Shown piece after piece: positions 16,570 through 25,737 of a stretch of 64,000 nucleotides of DNA; within the stretch, counting starts at the first letter, position 1; each line of letters opens with the position of its first letter. Source of the DNA: Desulfocarbo indianensis (lineage in GTDB: Bacteria > Desulfobacterota > Desulfarculia > Desulfarculales > Desulfarculaceae). Made by a program: the position numbers and the translations under genes. Location: contig LBMP01000005.1 of NCBI GenBank assembly GCA_001184205.1, forward strand, positions 62,001-126,000, written 5' to 3'. The notes below the pieces were generated by a model. The model did no database searches and had not been told where the DNA came from. It worked only from the letters and a program-made list of their open reading frames with translations.

Positions 16570-17345
16570 ACATCCAAGATTGACCGCGCCAAGTTGGCTA
16601 GGCTAGACTGTGTGGCGTATGCGGCTGACTGCGCCATTTTGCTGTACCCGTGTAACGGCGCGCCGAAGGCGTAGGCTGCTTGGACATGGCTTGGCGCTCC
16701 AGCCCGATGCCTGCCCGCCGGCCAAGGCCTGGCGGTTACGCTCAAGCGCCGCTCTTGGGACTTTTCTCGCAGGGCATTTGGGGACCTTTACGGCTTCGGT
16801 GAAAGGTCGCTTTTGCGGTATGAGTCAGGCGATATAGCCGACGGCGCGCGCCGGCTGATAAATGATATGGAGGACAAGCGCCTGCCCCGCGCGGCTCCGC
16901 AAACCGACCTGGGGGACAAGGCGGCAAGCTGATATACATCTCGGCTTGGCTGCGCTCGCGCGTATAGAAGCGAGGGGGGGGTCAACTTGACGCGCACCTA
17001 CCGTGCAATTCCCATACATTGCATCGAGAGGGCAATTCCGCCCGATTGGTATGCTTGAGCTAAAGTTTGCGAAATATGTTGCCTTTAAATATTGTCTTAA
17101 AGTGCAACTATGTAAGGAGAGGACGGTGCTTGTGATTTTAGGCCATCATACGTTTTTGCTTGTTCCTATATGAACATATGGTGTAAAATAATTAATTAGG
17201 ACTGATTACTATAACGTAAAGGTTCAACCCCAACACAAGCTAGAGGGTATCAGGCACAGCGATTTCTATAATTGCGATTGTTGCTATTCAATAGGCTCCG
17301 CATATCATATGGTGCCTTCTATGCCGAAACCTTTCGGGGGATATC
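16570..17345. other. Gene-poor stretch across a sharp GC drop
   Basis: No convincing gene is seen. Up to about 17040 the DNA is GC-rich; beyond that it becomes strongly AT-rich and stays so through the next two genes. A TAAAAT -10-like box (17184-17189) and a small GTTC-N6-GAAC inverted repeat (17162-17175) may belong to the promoter of the downstream AT-rich gene pair. Confidence 0.5.
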
Positions 17346-17747
17346 ATGCAAGCAAACGGAACGATATCATTAGTACAGAACCAATCCATTAGTGATCCGT
17401 TTGAGTTTATAAGCCAAATTATGTCTTTTTTTGAGAAAGATACTATATTAAAAATATCTGAACTCGATGTGCATAAGTTTTTTCTTGATTGCAAAAGGAA
17501 ACACCCAGCTTTATTTGAAAATATATTATTTGATGATGACCCAGATATACCTTATTCGGAAGATATTGCGGAGGCAATGTTGCGAATAGAAGATGCGGGA
17601 TTCATTTCTAGACCCAACCCTTCTTTGAATGAATATTATTTAAAAGTAGAGTTAAGAAATACCAATGACCAAATTGTAAGCGAACAAAGAAATCTAATTG
17701 AGTCAATTTCAAGTCAGTTCAAGGATGCCTTTGCCAGCACTGATTAA
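17346..17747 (+). CDS. 133-aa protein of unknown function paired with HD hydrolase
   Basis: AT-rich gene unlike its surroundings. The protein is soluble, acidic and mostly helical (ISELDVHKFFLDCKRKHPAL; DDDPDIPYSEDIAEAMLRI) and may contain a winged-helix-like fold in the EDIAEAMLRIEDAGFI stretch. No family is recognised. It ends 2 bp before the HD-domain gene, so the two are surely cotranscribed and probably work together. The setting (AT-rich pair on a tRNA-adjacent island) is typical of accessory or defence genes, which is inference only. Confidence 0.7.
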   Translation: MQANGTISLVQNQSISDPFEFISQIMSFFEKDTILKISELDVHKFFLDCKRKHPALFENILFDDDPDIPYSEDIAEAMLRIEDAGFISRPNPSLNEYYLKVELRNTNDQIVSEQRNLIESISSQFKDAFASTD

Positions 17748-17749
17748 TT

Positions 17750-19285
17750 ATGTCAGACATCGCCGATAATGGGGGGTATAGAGGAAGATTAGAGAAAATT
17801 GTAGAGAGTCTCCTGCCTTTAACTCCTCCCACTACAAAAAGGTCTAAAGTAATACACGATGCCCTTTGGGGGTCGCGTCTTTTTTATCCCTGGGAAGTAG
17901 CCCTCCTTGACACTCCGCTTTTACAGCGACTACGGCAAATATCTCAGCTGGGTACCGCTTTTTTAACGTATCCATCTGCTGTTCATAATAGATTTTCTCA
18001 TTCACTTGGGGTAGCTATACTTGCCGGAAGGCTCATTACCAGACTGAAGGAAAAAGCCGAAATTGATAGACAAGAAACCTTAATTACACAGCGTGATGTA
18101 TACACTGTTAGACTAGCTGGCATTTTGCATGATATTGGCCACTGTTTTTTTTCTCACTGTAGCGAAGCCTTGCTATACGACTTTAGGGATCAATGTTATG
18201 AAGATACTAGAACAAAAGAAAATTTCATTAAAAAGCCAAAACCTCATGAAATTATCGGCTACTTAATTCTTAACACTAATCATTTTCGTACATATTGGGA
18301 AAAATTCATAGCACCGCAATTTGCCGCTGAACATTGCCCGGACCCTCACGAAATATCTCAATTAATTATTGGGGTTAAGCCTAGTAACGATAAAAGGTTT
18401 CTTCAAGAAATTATCGCGGGTCCATATGATGTTGATAAGTTAGAATATCTTTATAGAGATGCCAAGATGGCAGGGCTTAGCATTTCATATGATATTGAGA
18501 GATTTTTTTATAAAATTAAGATTTCTAACCGCGATGATGGCACAAGGCGATTAGTCATGGAGGAGGGAGGTGTTAGAGCAGTAGAGCAATTGATATTTAG
18601 CAAAATGATGCTTTTTTCTTTTGTTTATCATCACCAAAAGATTTTGGCTTCCGATGCGGTAATTATTAATATGCTAGAAGAGTTATTGTTAAATGGCGGC
18701 AATGGCCACATAAAAGTGGAACACTATCTCGATTTTCTAAACTATACCGATTACGATATTTTGTCTACCGCTGCAGAGGGTCCAAGTGATCGGTTTAAGT
18801 TGCTAAGAGATAGAATATTAACTAGAGACCTACCTAAAAGATGTTTCTCAATGAATAGAGAGTTTATAAAAGATATTGGAGGTGACGAGATAGTTGGAAA
18901 GGCTTGGGTAAAACTACAAAAAGATGCCTTGACTAGTGAAGGGAGGCGCAAACTGCGCGAACGCATTATCAATAAAATATTCGAAATTTCAAGCAAAAAA
19001 ATATCTGAGGATAAAATTTTCATTAATATTCCCAAGTTGCCAAAATTGGAAGAATCTATTAAGGCTCCTATAGAAATGGCCAACGGTGAAATCAAGGGCA
19101 TGGGCGACTTCCAACAAATTGAAGGTTGGCAAAAAACTTATGACAAAAAAAAGTTTCGTGGTTACTTTTTTGGCGATGAAGATGTCCGCGGAGAAGCTTC
19201 ATCGGCCATCCAAGTAGTGCTTCAAGAAGACTACAATTTGGTTTTCGATGAACGTGCTATTACGGAAGCCAAAATCCATAGTTAG
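17750..19285 (+). CDS. SAMHD1/dGTPase-like HD-domain phosphohydrolase
   Basis: 511-aa metal-dependent phosphohydrolase. The HD ligands are clear: His84 in HNRFSHSLGVA, His127-Asp128 in LAGILHDIGHCFFSH, and the late Asp in GPYDVDKLEYLYRDA (Asp227/229), in the order and context seen in SAMHD1 (H-HD-D). Enzymes of this group hydrolyse dNTPs or related nucleotides; some deplete nucleotides during phage infection. The C-terminal 200 residues are not recognised. The gene is strongly AT-rich against a GC-rich genome and is coupled to the 133-aa gene upstream, indicating recent transfer of a two-gene unit. Confidence 0.85.
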   Translation: MSDIADNGGYRGRLEKIVESLLPLTPPTTKRSKVIHDALWGSRLFYPWEVALLDTPLLQRLRQISQLGTAFLTYPSAVHNRFSHSLGVAILAGRLITRLKEKAEIDRQETLITQRDVYTVRLAGILHDIGHCFFSHCSEALLYDFRDQCYEDTRTKENFIKKPKPHEIIGYLILNTNHFRTYWEKFIAPQFAAEHCPDPHEISQLIIGVKPSNDKRFLQEIIAGPYDVDKLEYLYRDAKMAGLSISYDIERFFYKIKISNRDDGTRRLVMEEGGVRAVEQLIFSKMMLFSFVYHHQKILASDAVIINMLEELLLNGGNGHIKVEHYLDFLNYTDYDILSTAAEGPSDRFKLLRDRILTRDLPKRCFSMNREFIKDIGGDEIVGKAWVKLQKDALTSEGRRKLRERIINKIFEISSKKISEDKIFINIPKLPKLEESIKAPIEMANGEIKGMGDFQQIEGWQKTYDKKKFRGYFFGDEDVRGEASSAIQVVLQEDYNLVFDERAITEAKIHS

Positions 19286-19575
19286 TAACACAAGATATAT
19301 CCTAAGACATTTAATATAATCTTGAACCATTCTAAAATATTCTTTTTCATAGCCAATGATTACACTTTAAGTTTTTAGAATAACGATTTTAGGTTTTATG
19401 CGCCATCTTGCTACGTGTTGCCTTAAATTGAGCCAAGGGGTTAGGCCTCATTACGCTATGTCAAGGGCTCCGAAGCTTTGCTATTAGTATAACTCCATTA
19501 GGCTTGTCTGGATTCAGCGCTCTACTTCGCCACTTGAGCACTGCAAGTAGAACTACTTAATACCTGGGGGAAATC

Positions 19576-21273
19576 ATGTCTGGTGGCGTCTCTGGTTTTA
19601 TAATCGTTTTATTATTCATCGCTGTCGTGCTGCTTTATGTTAAGCGCCGCAAGACAAAAGAAGAACTCAATAAAGCCAAACAACAGCTTGAGCAGGCCCA
19701 ACAGGTTCTTGCCCAGTGGCAAGAAGCCCACGGCCAACTCCAACAATTATTGGAAGAATCCAAACAGGACCTGGAACAACTCCGCCAGGAAACCAATCCT
19801 TTACGCAAATATCAAAAAATAGTGGATGCTGACGCCGAAGCCGAGAAAGTTCTGCTGCGAGCACAAGAACAAGCCGCTGAAATATTGGATAAAGCCAAGG
19901 CCAAGCTTTCAGACGCAGGGGAAACAGCCACAGGAATAAGGGACCGCGCTAAGGAAGTGCTTGAAGAAGCTGTGCGCCAAGCCAAGGCCGAGCTTTCAGA
20001 GGCGAGGCAAAAGGCCAAGGAAATAAGGGACCGCGCGCAACAGACCCTGGATGAGTCAGCGGCGCAGTCCAACCAAATAATAGAAAGCGCCAAGGCGCGC
20101 GCCGAGGAAGTCGCCGGCGACGCTCTCAAGGCCAAGGGCAAGGCCGACCAATACGAAAGCGCGGCGCGGGCCATGAAAAACATCATCGATGGCTATGGCG
20201 ATGAATACATCATACCCAGCCGCAGCATTTTGGATGAGCTGGCCGAGGACTTCGATCACAAGCAAGCCGGTCAGGAGCTTAAGAAGGCTAGGCAGTATGT
20301 AAAAACCATGATCAAAAATGGCCTGGCCGCCGAGTGCGATTATGTGGAAGCCAACCGCAAAACCTATGCCATCCATTTTGTCTTGGACGCCTTTAATGGC
20401 AAGGTGGATACCGCCTTGGCCAAGGTCCGCCATGATAATTACGGCAAGTTGCGCCAGGAAATTCTGGACGCCTTTGACCTGGTGAATCACAACGGCGCGG
20501 CTTTCCGCAACGCCCGCATAAGAAAGCAATACCTGGAGGCCCGCTTGGATGAGCTGCGCTGGGCCGTGGCCACCTACAAACTATTGGTGGAAGAAAGGGA
20601 AGAACAGCGACGCATCCAGCAAGAAATGAGGGAAGAGGAAAAGGCGCGCCGCGAATACGAAAAGGCTATCCGCGAAGCCGAAAAGGAGGAGCGTCTGCTG
20701 CAACAGGCCATGGAAAAGGCCAGGTCGGAACTGGCCGCCGCCAGCGATGAGGAACGCCAACAGCTTGAGCAGAAAATAGCCGACCTGCAAACCAAGCTGG
20801 AAGAAGCCGAAGCCAAGGAAGAACGCGCGATTTCCATGGCTCAGCAAACCAAGCGCGGCCATGTCTATGTAATATCAAACATCGGCTCCTTTGGCGAAAA
20901 CGTCTACAAGGTGGGTCTTACCCGCCGCCTGGAGCCGGAAATCCGCATACGCGAGCTTGGCGACGCCAGCGTGCCGTTCCCGTTCGATATCCATGCCATG
21001 ATCTTCAGCGAAGATTCACCCGCCCTGGAAACCGAGCTACACCGCAAATTCCAAGACAACCAGCTTAACAAGGTCAACCCGCGCAAGGAATTTTTCAGTT
21101 TCGGCATAAAGGATATCCGGCAGGTGGTCGAGGAAATGGGAATCGAAGCCCATTGGACCATGGCCGCCGAAGCCCAAGAATATAGAGAAAGCCTCGCCTT
21201 GGATAAAAAGGCCCGAACCATCGCCCAACAAGAAGATGAAGACGAAACCGACCCTATGCAAGCAAAGGCTTAG
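19576..21273 (+). CDS. Membrane-anchored DUF4041 / T5orf172 (GIY-YIG-like) protein
   Basis: 565-aa protein with an N-terminal membrane helix (FIIVLLFIAVVLLYV, about 8-22) and long coiled coils rich in Ala/Glu/Lys (about 25-200). A DUF4041-like middle domain follows (SILDELAEDFDHKQAGQELK), then another coiled coil and a C-terminal T5orf172/GIY-YIG-like domain starting RGHVYVISNIGSFGENVYK and ending LETELHRKF. Proteins of this architecture occur in phages and islands; the GIY-YIG-like domain suggests nucleic-acid binding or cleavage, but activity is unproven. GGGGGA precedes the ATG. Base composition is intermediate, differing from the AT-rich pair upstream. Confidence 0.8.
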   Translation: MSGGVSGFIIVLLFIAVVLLYVKRRKTKEELNKAKQQLEQAQQVLAQWQEAHGQLQQLLEESKQDLEQLRQETNPLRKYQKIVDADAEAEKVLLRAQEQAAEILDKAKAKLSDAGETATGIRDRAKEVLEEAVRQAKAELSEARQKAKEIRDRAQQTLDESAAQSNQIIESAKARAEEVAGDALKAKGKADQYESAARAMKNIIDGYGDEYIIPSRSILDELAEDFDHKQAGQELKKARQYVKTMIKNGLAAECDYVEANRKTYAIHFVLDAFNGKVDTALAKVRHDNYGKLRQEILDAFDLVNHNGAAFRNARIRKQYLEARLDELRWAVATYKLLVEEREEQRRIQQEMREEEKARREYEKAIREAEKEERLLQQAMEKARSELAAASDEERQQLEQKIADLQTKLEEAEAKEERAISMAQQTKRGHVYVISNIGSFGENVYKVGLTRRLEPEIRIRELGDASVPFPFDIHAMIFSEDSPALETELHRKFQDNQLNKVNPRKEFFSFGIKDIRQVVEEMGIEAHWTMAAEAQEYRESLALDKKARTIAQQEDEDETDPMQAKA

Positions 21274-21275
21274 TT

Positions 21276-21353
21276 CAGCCATCACTCTGGGAAATCCGCG
21301 TCTACGGCGTTGACTGCCCCGAATACAATCAGCCGCGGTGCCAGGCAGATTGA
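21276..21353 (+). pseudogene. Fragment of a thermonuclease (SNase-like) gene
   Basis: In one frame the bases after the T5orf172 gene read WEIRVYGVDCPEYNQPRC and then stop. That matches the family core where a strand is followed by R-x-Y-G-[IV]-D-x-P-E. Nothing of the rest of the nuclease domain is present on either side, so this is a decayed scrap, possibly the far border of the inserted island. Confidence 0.55.
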
Positions 21354-21478
21354 CTCGGCCGAAGCAAGCGGACTATGATTCCCCCGTCCCGTTCTTACGG
21401 TTCCTTCATGGCGTTCAATCACAAATCGTTTGGCAGGCTGTTTGGCGACGGCCAGCTTGGGCTCAAGGGAGAGATGGC

Positions 21479-23470
21479 ATGAGGCGTTCGCTGTTTTTCA
21501 TGGTGGCTTTTCCCTTGCTGCTCCTTTTGCTCGCGGCTTGCGGCGATGAGCCGCCGGGCCCCGCCCCAGGCGCGGACCAAGAGGGGCACACCGCGCCGAC
21601 CAAGGCCACGGCCAAGGCCAACGCCGAATTCGGCAGGGACCTGGACTACGGCGACCAGACCGACTTCCAAAACGCTAACCGGGGCCTCATCGCCGGAGCC
21701 TCGGAGCTTCCGGTCAAGGACGCCGGGGGCAAGGTCATTTGGAACCCCGAGGAATACGCGTTCATCAAGGGCCAGGCCCCGGCCAGCGTTAACCCCAGCC
21801 TGTGGCGGCAGGAGCGGCTGAACAACCTGGCGGGCCTGTTCAAGGTGACCGAGGGCGTGTTTCAGGTGCGGGGCCTTGACCTGGCCAACATGAGCCTGAT
21901 CCGGGGCGAAACCGGCTGGATAGTCGTGGACCCTTTGACCACCTCGGAGACCGCAGGGGCGGCCATGGCCCTGGTTAAAAAGCACCTGGGAGACGCGCCC
22001 ATCCGGGCCGTCATCTTCACCCACAGCCACATCGACCACTTCGGCGGGGCGTTGGGCGTCATTTCCCGGCAAAAGGCCAAGGCCGACAAGGTGCGGATAA
22101 TCGCGCCTCTGGGCTTCCTTGAAGAAGCCACCAGCGAGAACATCATCGCCGGCGTCGCCATGGGCCGCCGGGCCATGTACTCCTACGGCAGGCGCCTGGC
22201 CAAGTCCGAGCGGGGCCACGTGGGGGCCGGGTTGGGCAAGGGAGTGCCCTTCGGGAGCTTCGGCATCCTCGAGCCCACCGAAACCGTGGCGCGCAGCGGG
22301 GAGGAAAAGACCATCGACGGGGTGCGCTTCGTATTCCAGTACGCGCCGGACAGCGAGGCACCGGTGGAGCTGACCTTTTACCTGCCGGCCCGGAAAGCCT
22401 TTTGCGGGGCGGATATCGTCTCCCACAGCATGCACAACCTGTACACCCTGCGGGGGGCCAAGGTGCGGGACGCCCTCAAGTGGAGCGGGATCATCAACCA
22501 GGCCCTGGAACTCTTCCCGGAGGCGGAAGTCTATTTCGGCGGCCACCACTGGCCCATGTGGGGCCGGGAGAACATCCGCGCTTTCCTCGAAAAACAGCGC
22601 GACCTGTACAAGTACATCCACGACCAGACCGTGCGGTTCATCAACCAAGGTCTGACCCCGCTGGAAATCTGCCAGGAGCTGCGCCTGCCCGCCAGCCTGG
22701 CGCGGGTCTTCGCCAACCGGGGGTATTACGGCAGCCTGAAGCACAACGTGAGGGCGGTGTATCAATTTTACCTGGGCTGGTACGACGCCAACCCGGCCCA
22801 CCTGGACCCCCTGCCGCCGGCGGAGGCCGGCAAGCGCTATGTAGCGATGATGGGCGGGCCCGACCAGGTGCTCGAAAAAGCGCGAGAATACTTCGATCGG
22901 GGCGAATACCGCTGGGTGGCCCAGGTCCTCAACCACCTGGTCTTCGCGGAGCCGGGCAACCAAAAGGCCAAGGCCCTTCTGGCCCGCGCCTGCGATCAAC
23001 TCGGCTATCAGGCCGAGTCGGCCACCTGGCGGGACATCTATCTCGCCGGGGCCTATGAGCTGCGCCACGGAGCGCCGGACCAAAAGAACAAACTCTCCGG
23101 CATGAAGGCGCTGTTGGAAAGCACTCCGGTCTCCTATCTGTTCGACTCCATGGCCGTGCGCCTGAACGGCCCCAAGGCCGAGGGCGAACAAATCACGGTG
23201 CGGATCGTTTTCAAGGACCTGGGGGAAACCCACGAACTCAAGCTGGAGAACTCAGTGCTCCACCACCGCCGACTCAAGGGCCCGGCCCAGGCGGACGTGA
23301 CCCTGACCATCAGCCACGCCCTGTTCCTGCGCCTGGCCATGGGTCAGGCCGGTCTCAAGGAAATGGTCTTCTCCGACGACCTGGCGGTGGAAGGCAGCCG
23401 GCTGGACCTTTTGCGCTTTCTGCTGTTGTTCGAAAAACCGGAGATGAACTTCAACATCGTGACCCCGTAG
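21479..23470 (+). CDS. Alkyl sulfatase (SdsA/YjcS-type metallo-beta-lactamase fold lipoprotein)
   Basis: Predicted to hydrolyse long-chain alkyl sulfate esters such as SDS, releasing sulfate and alcohol. 663 aa, close to E. coli YjcS. A lipoprotein signal (PLLLLLLAAC, Cys21) is followed by a metallo-beta-lactamase domain with THSHIDH (His182, His184, Asp186, His187), the metal-site regions GADIVSH and FGGHHWPMWG, a helical dimerisation domain and a C-terminal SCP2-like hydrophobic pocket. ATG 21479 follows AAGGGAGAG; the open frame upstream lacks a signal peptide. Freestanding and convergent with the GNAT gene. Confidence 0.92.
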   Translation: MRRSLFFMVAFPLLLLLLAACGDEPPGPAPGADQEGHTAPTKATAKANAEFGRDLDYGDQTDFQNANRGLIAGASELPVKDAGGKVIWNPEEYAFIKGQAPASVNPSLWRQERLNNLAGLFKVTEGVFQVRGLDLANMSLIRGETGWIVVDPLTTSETAGAAMALVKKHLGDAPIRAVIFTHSHIDHFGGALGVISRQKAKADKVRIIAPLGFLEEATSENIIAGVAMGRRAMYSYGRRLAKSERGHVGAGLGKGVPFGSFGILEPTETVARSGEEKTIDGVRFVFQYAPDSEAPVELTFYLPARKAFCGADIVSHSMHNLYTLRGAKVRDALKWSGIINQALELFPEAEVYFGGHHWPMWGRENIRAFLEKQRDLYKYIHDQTVRFINQGLTPLEICQELRLPASLARVFANRGYYGSLKHNVRAVYQFYLGWYDANPAHLDPLPPAEAGKRYVAMMGGPDQVLEKAREYFDRGEYRWVAQVLNHLVFAEPGNQKAKALLARACDQLGYQAESATWRDIYLAGAYELRHGAPDQKNKLSGMKALLESTPVSYLFDSMAVRLNGPKAEGEQITVRIVFKDLGETHELKLENSVLHHRRLKGPAQADVTLTISHALFLRLAMGQAGLKEMVFSDDLAVEGSRLDLLRFLLLFEKPEMNFNIVTP

Positions 23471-23486
23471 GGGCCGGCGGCTGCGG

Positions 23487-23978
23487 CTAGACCAAATCCT
23501 TGACCAGGATCAGCTTGTCGTCGCCGGGGGCGTAAAAATCCCGCAGTTCGGCTTCCAAGCCGTATCCCTTGCTCAGGTAGAACCTCCTGGTGGGCGAGTA
23601 TTGCTCGCGGCTGGAGGTCTCCACGTAGAGCCGGGCCGCTCCGCCCTCCCTGGCCAGCCGCTCGGTCTCCGCCAGGATACGGCCGCCCACCCCCTGGCCG
23701 CGCAGGCCGCGCTCCACCACGATCCAATATAAATCCCAACTGGCCTGGGTGCCGGCGATGGGGCCGTAGCAGGCGTAGCCCAGGAGCTTGCCTTGCTCCT
23801 CAGCGAAAACGAACAGGTAACCGCTGGCCAAGCCCTTGGCCAGGCGCTCCTCCACCAGCTCCCTGGCCACGGCCACTTCCTCGGCGTTGAAAAAGCCCGA
23901 TTCCGCGGCCAGGCGCTCCACCGCGGGCGCGTCTTGGGCGCGCGGCTCGGTGCGCCATTGCAGTGCCGCCCGGTTCAT
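23487..23978 (-). CDS. GNAT-family N-acetyltransferase
   Basis: 163-aa acetyl-CoA-dependent acyltransferase. The acetyl-CoA loop is visible as VVERGLRGQGVGGRIL (R/Q-x-x-G-x-G/A), followed by the fourth-strand region ARLYVETSSREQYSPTRRFY and the RFYLSKGY motif. ATG 23978 overlaps the stop of the deacetylase fusion (ATGA), making it the last gene of the aminomutase operon. In that context it could acetylate lysine, beta-lysine or a ligase product; this is inference. Confidence 0.88.
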   Translation of the reverse strand: MNRAALQWRTEPRAQDAPAVERLAAESGFFNAEEVAVARELVEERLAKGLASGYLFVFAEEQGKLLGYACYGPIAGTQASWDLYWIVVERGLRGQGVGGRILAETERLAREGGAARLYVETSSREQYSPTRRFYLSKGYGLEAELRDFYAPGDDKLILVKDLV

Positions 23979-25720
23979 TTGCCAGCCAACCCCGCGCCCT
24001 GCCAAAGCCCCAGGAAAAAGTGGCGCGCGTTTAGTCCCAAGGATTTAATGCGGTAGCCGCCTTCCTGCACCACCAGGGTGGGCACGCCCAGGGAGCCCAC
24101 CATGCGTCCGTTGTCCTCGAAATCCTTGAAATCCAGGCTCCAGGAACCGGTGGGATCGCCCTTGGCCGGGTCCAAACCCAGGGCCACCACCACGTGCAAG
24201 GGCTTGAAGCGCCTCACCCTGGCCAGGACCTCGCCCAGGGCGCGGCGATAGCCCTTGCCGTCCAGTTCCTCGGGCTGGGGCAGGTTCAGGTTGCAGCCCT
24301 TGCCCTCGCCCTCGCCGGTTTCCTCGCGGAAGCCGCTGAAATAAGGATAGGCGAAGCTGGGCCGGCCGTGAATGGAGCAGGTGAGCACGTCGCTCCTTTG
24401 ATAAAAAATATCCTGGGTGCCGTTGCCGTGATGGTAATCCAGGTCGATCACCGCCACCGGGCCCTGGGCGGAGAGGTAATGGGCGGCCACCGCCGCTGAA
24501 TTGAAATAGCAAAAGCCCCCGAAGGCCTTGCGCTCGGCGTGATGGCCCGGCGGGCGCACCAGGGCGTAGGCCAGGCGGAAGCCCTGGGCCAGGGCCTCGG
24601 CGGCGGTGAGGGCGCAGTCCACCGCCCCGCGCGCGGCCTCGAAGGCGTTGGAATTGAGCGGCGTGAAGGTGTCTATGCAATAGTAGCCCGCCCGCACCGG
24701 CAGGTCCTTGGGGGGCCGGGCTCCGTTGCGCAGGGGGAACACGTAGGGATACACCGACTTGCCCGGCTCGATGCGGGCGCAGACCTTTTGCAGGTAATCC
24801 ACGAAGCGGTGATCGTGCACCGCCTTGATGAGGGCCAGGGAGGCGCGGCGGGGCTTCAGCTCCTCGAAGATGCCCAGCTTGCCTATCTCCCGTGAGATGG
24901 CCCGCATCCTCACCGGTGCTTCCACATAGCCCCGCTCGTGCACGTGGTGCATCTGGTGGCGCTGGTTTATCACCAGGGCGATGCGGCGGTCGCGGGAAAT
25001 CTGGCGCGGCTTGGCCTGGCTCTCGGCCTTGGCGTAGCGCGGCGGGCGCAGGCGCACGGGATCGTCGCGAAAGGATTTTACCACCATATCCACGTAGCCG
25101 GGCGGGCAAAGCCGGCTGTACTTGCGCTCCAAAATGGCGCGCACCACCTTTTTGGCGTCGGCCCTCTTAAGTTCCTTGGCCCCCAGGCCGTCGTAGACCA
25201 GATAAGGCGGGCAGTCGGGGTCTGCCGGGTCCACCGGGGTTTCATAGGCGGTGCCCTGCACCGGCCGGGCGCCCCAGCGCTCGTAGAACCGCAAGCGGGC
25301 TCGGTTCTGCTTGAGCACCGCCGGATCAGCGCACAGGGCGGGATCGTCCGGCAGGCACTCCATGAACAGGCCCAGCACCCCCAGGCGGAAAGCTTCTTCC
25401 CGCGTCCTTTCGTAAAGCGCCCCGCCGATGCCGCCGCCGGTGAGCGGGCTGGCCGTGGAGATGTAATCCAGGTAGCAGAAATTCAAATCCGGCGCGTGGG
25501 CCATGAGGGCGAAGCCGCGCACCGCGGCGCGCTGGTCCTCGGCCACGATGAGCACCCAGCGGAATCTATCGGCCAGGGGATCGCGCAGCCGGCGCGGCAG
25601 GCCGGACACGTCCTTGGCCGGCGCCTGGGGAAACTGGGCGCGCAGGATGGCCTGCACCTGGCCGACCGCCTCCCGGTCAATGGGGCGCAGGTCGTCGTAT
25701 ACTCTTCTCAGTTTGAACAT
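23975..25720 (-). CDS. GNAT - histone-deacetylase-family (acetylpolyamine amidohydrolase) fusion
   Basis: 581-aa two-domain enzyme. Residues 1 to about 180 form a GNAT acetyltransferase (GGGIGGALYERT acetyl-CoA loop, ARLRFYERWGARP). Residues about 245-581 form a class II-like zinc deacetylase: PPGHHAE (His393/394), DLDYHHGNGT (Asp428 and His430 zinc ligands), VALGLDPAKGDPTG (Asp517) and the GGY tyrosine (556). One chain thus could both add and remove an acetyl group on an amine. The start ATG 25720 has no clear Shine-Dalgarno, but the gene follows the ATP-grasp gene by 17 bp, consistent with coupling. Likely substrates are diamines or (beta-)lysine derivatives. Confidence 0.9.
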   Translation of the reverse strand: MFKLRRVYDDLRPIDREAVGQVQAILRAQFPQAPAKDVSGLPRRLRDPLADRFRWVLIVAEDQRAAVRGFALMAHAPDLNFCYLDYISTASPLTGGGIGGALYERTREEAFRLGVLGLFMECLPDDPALCADPAVLKQNRARLRFYERWGARPVQGTAYETPVDPADPDCPPYLVYDGLGAKELKRADAKKVVRAILERKYSRLCPPGYVDMVVKSFRDDPVRLRPPRYAKAESQAKPRQISRDRRIALVINQRHQMHHVHERGYVEAPVRMRAISREIGKLGIFEELKPRRASLALIKAVHDHRFVDYLQKVCARIEPGKSVYPYVFPLRNGARPPKDLPVRAGYYCIDTFTPLNSNAFEAARGAVDCALTAAEALAQGFRLAYALVRPPGHHAERKAFGGFCYFNSAAVAAHYLSAQGPVAVIDLDYHHGNGTQDIFYQRSDVLTCSIHGRPSFAYPYFSGFREETGEGEGKGCNLNLPQPEELDGKGYRRALGEVLARVRRFKPLHVVVALGLDPAKGDPTGSWSLDFKDFEDNGRMVGSLGVPTLVVQEGGYRIKSLGLNARHFFLGLWQGAGLAGK

Positions 25721-25737
25721 GTTATTGCGCCGATTTG

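Noticed and set aside
12029-21400. Attachment-site duplication of the tRNA-Lys 3' end
   Set aside because: No second copy of the T-arm/acceptor sequence was found downstream by eye, so no att site is claimed.
21419-23233. A 604-codon minus-strand open frame opposite the alkyl sulfatase
   Set aside because: The plus strand carries an intact alkyl sulfatase with lipobox and metal motifs; the antisense translation has no recognisable features.
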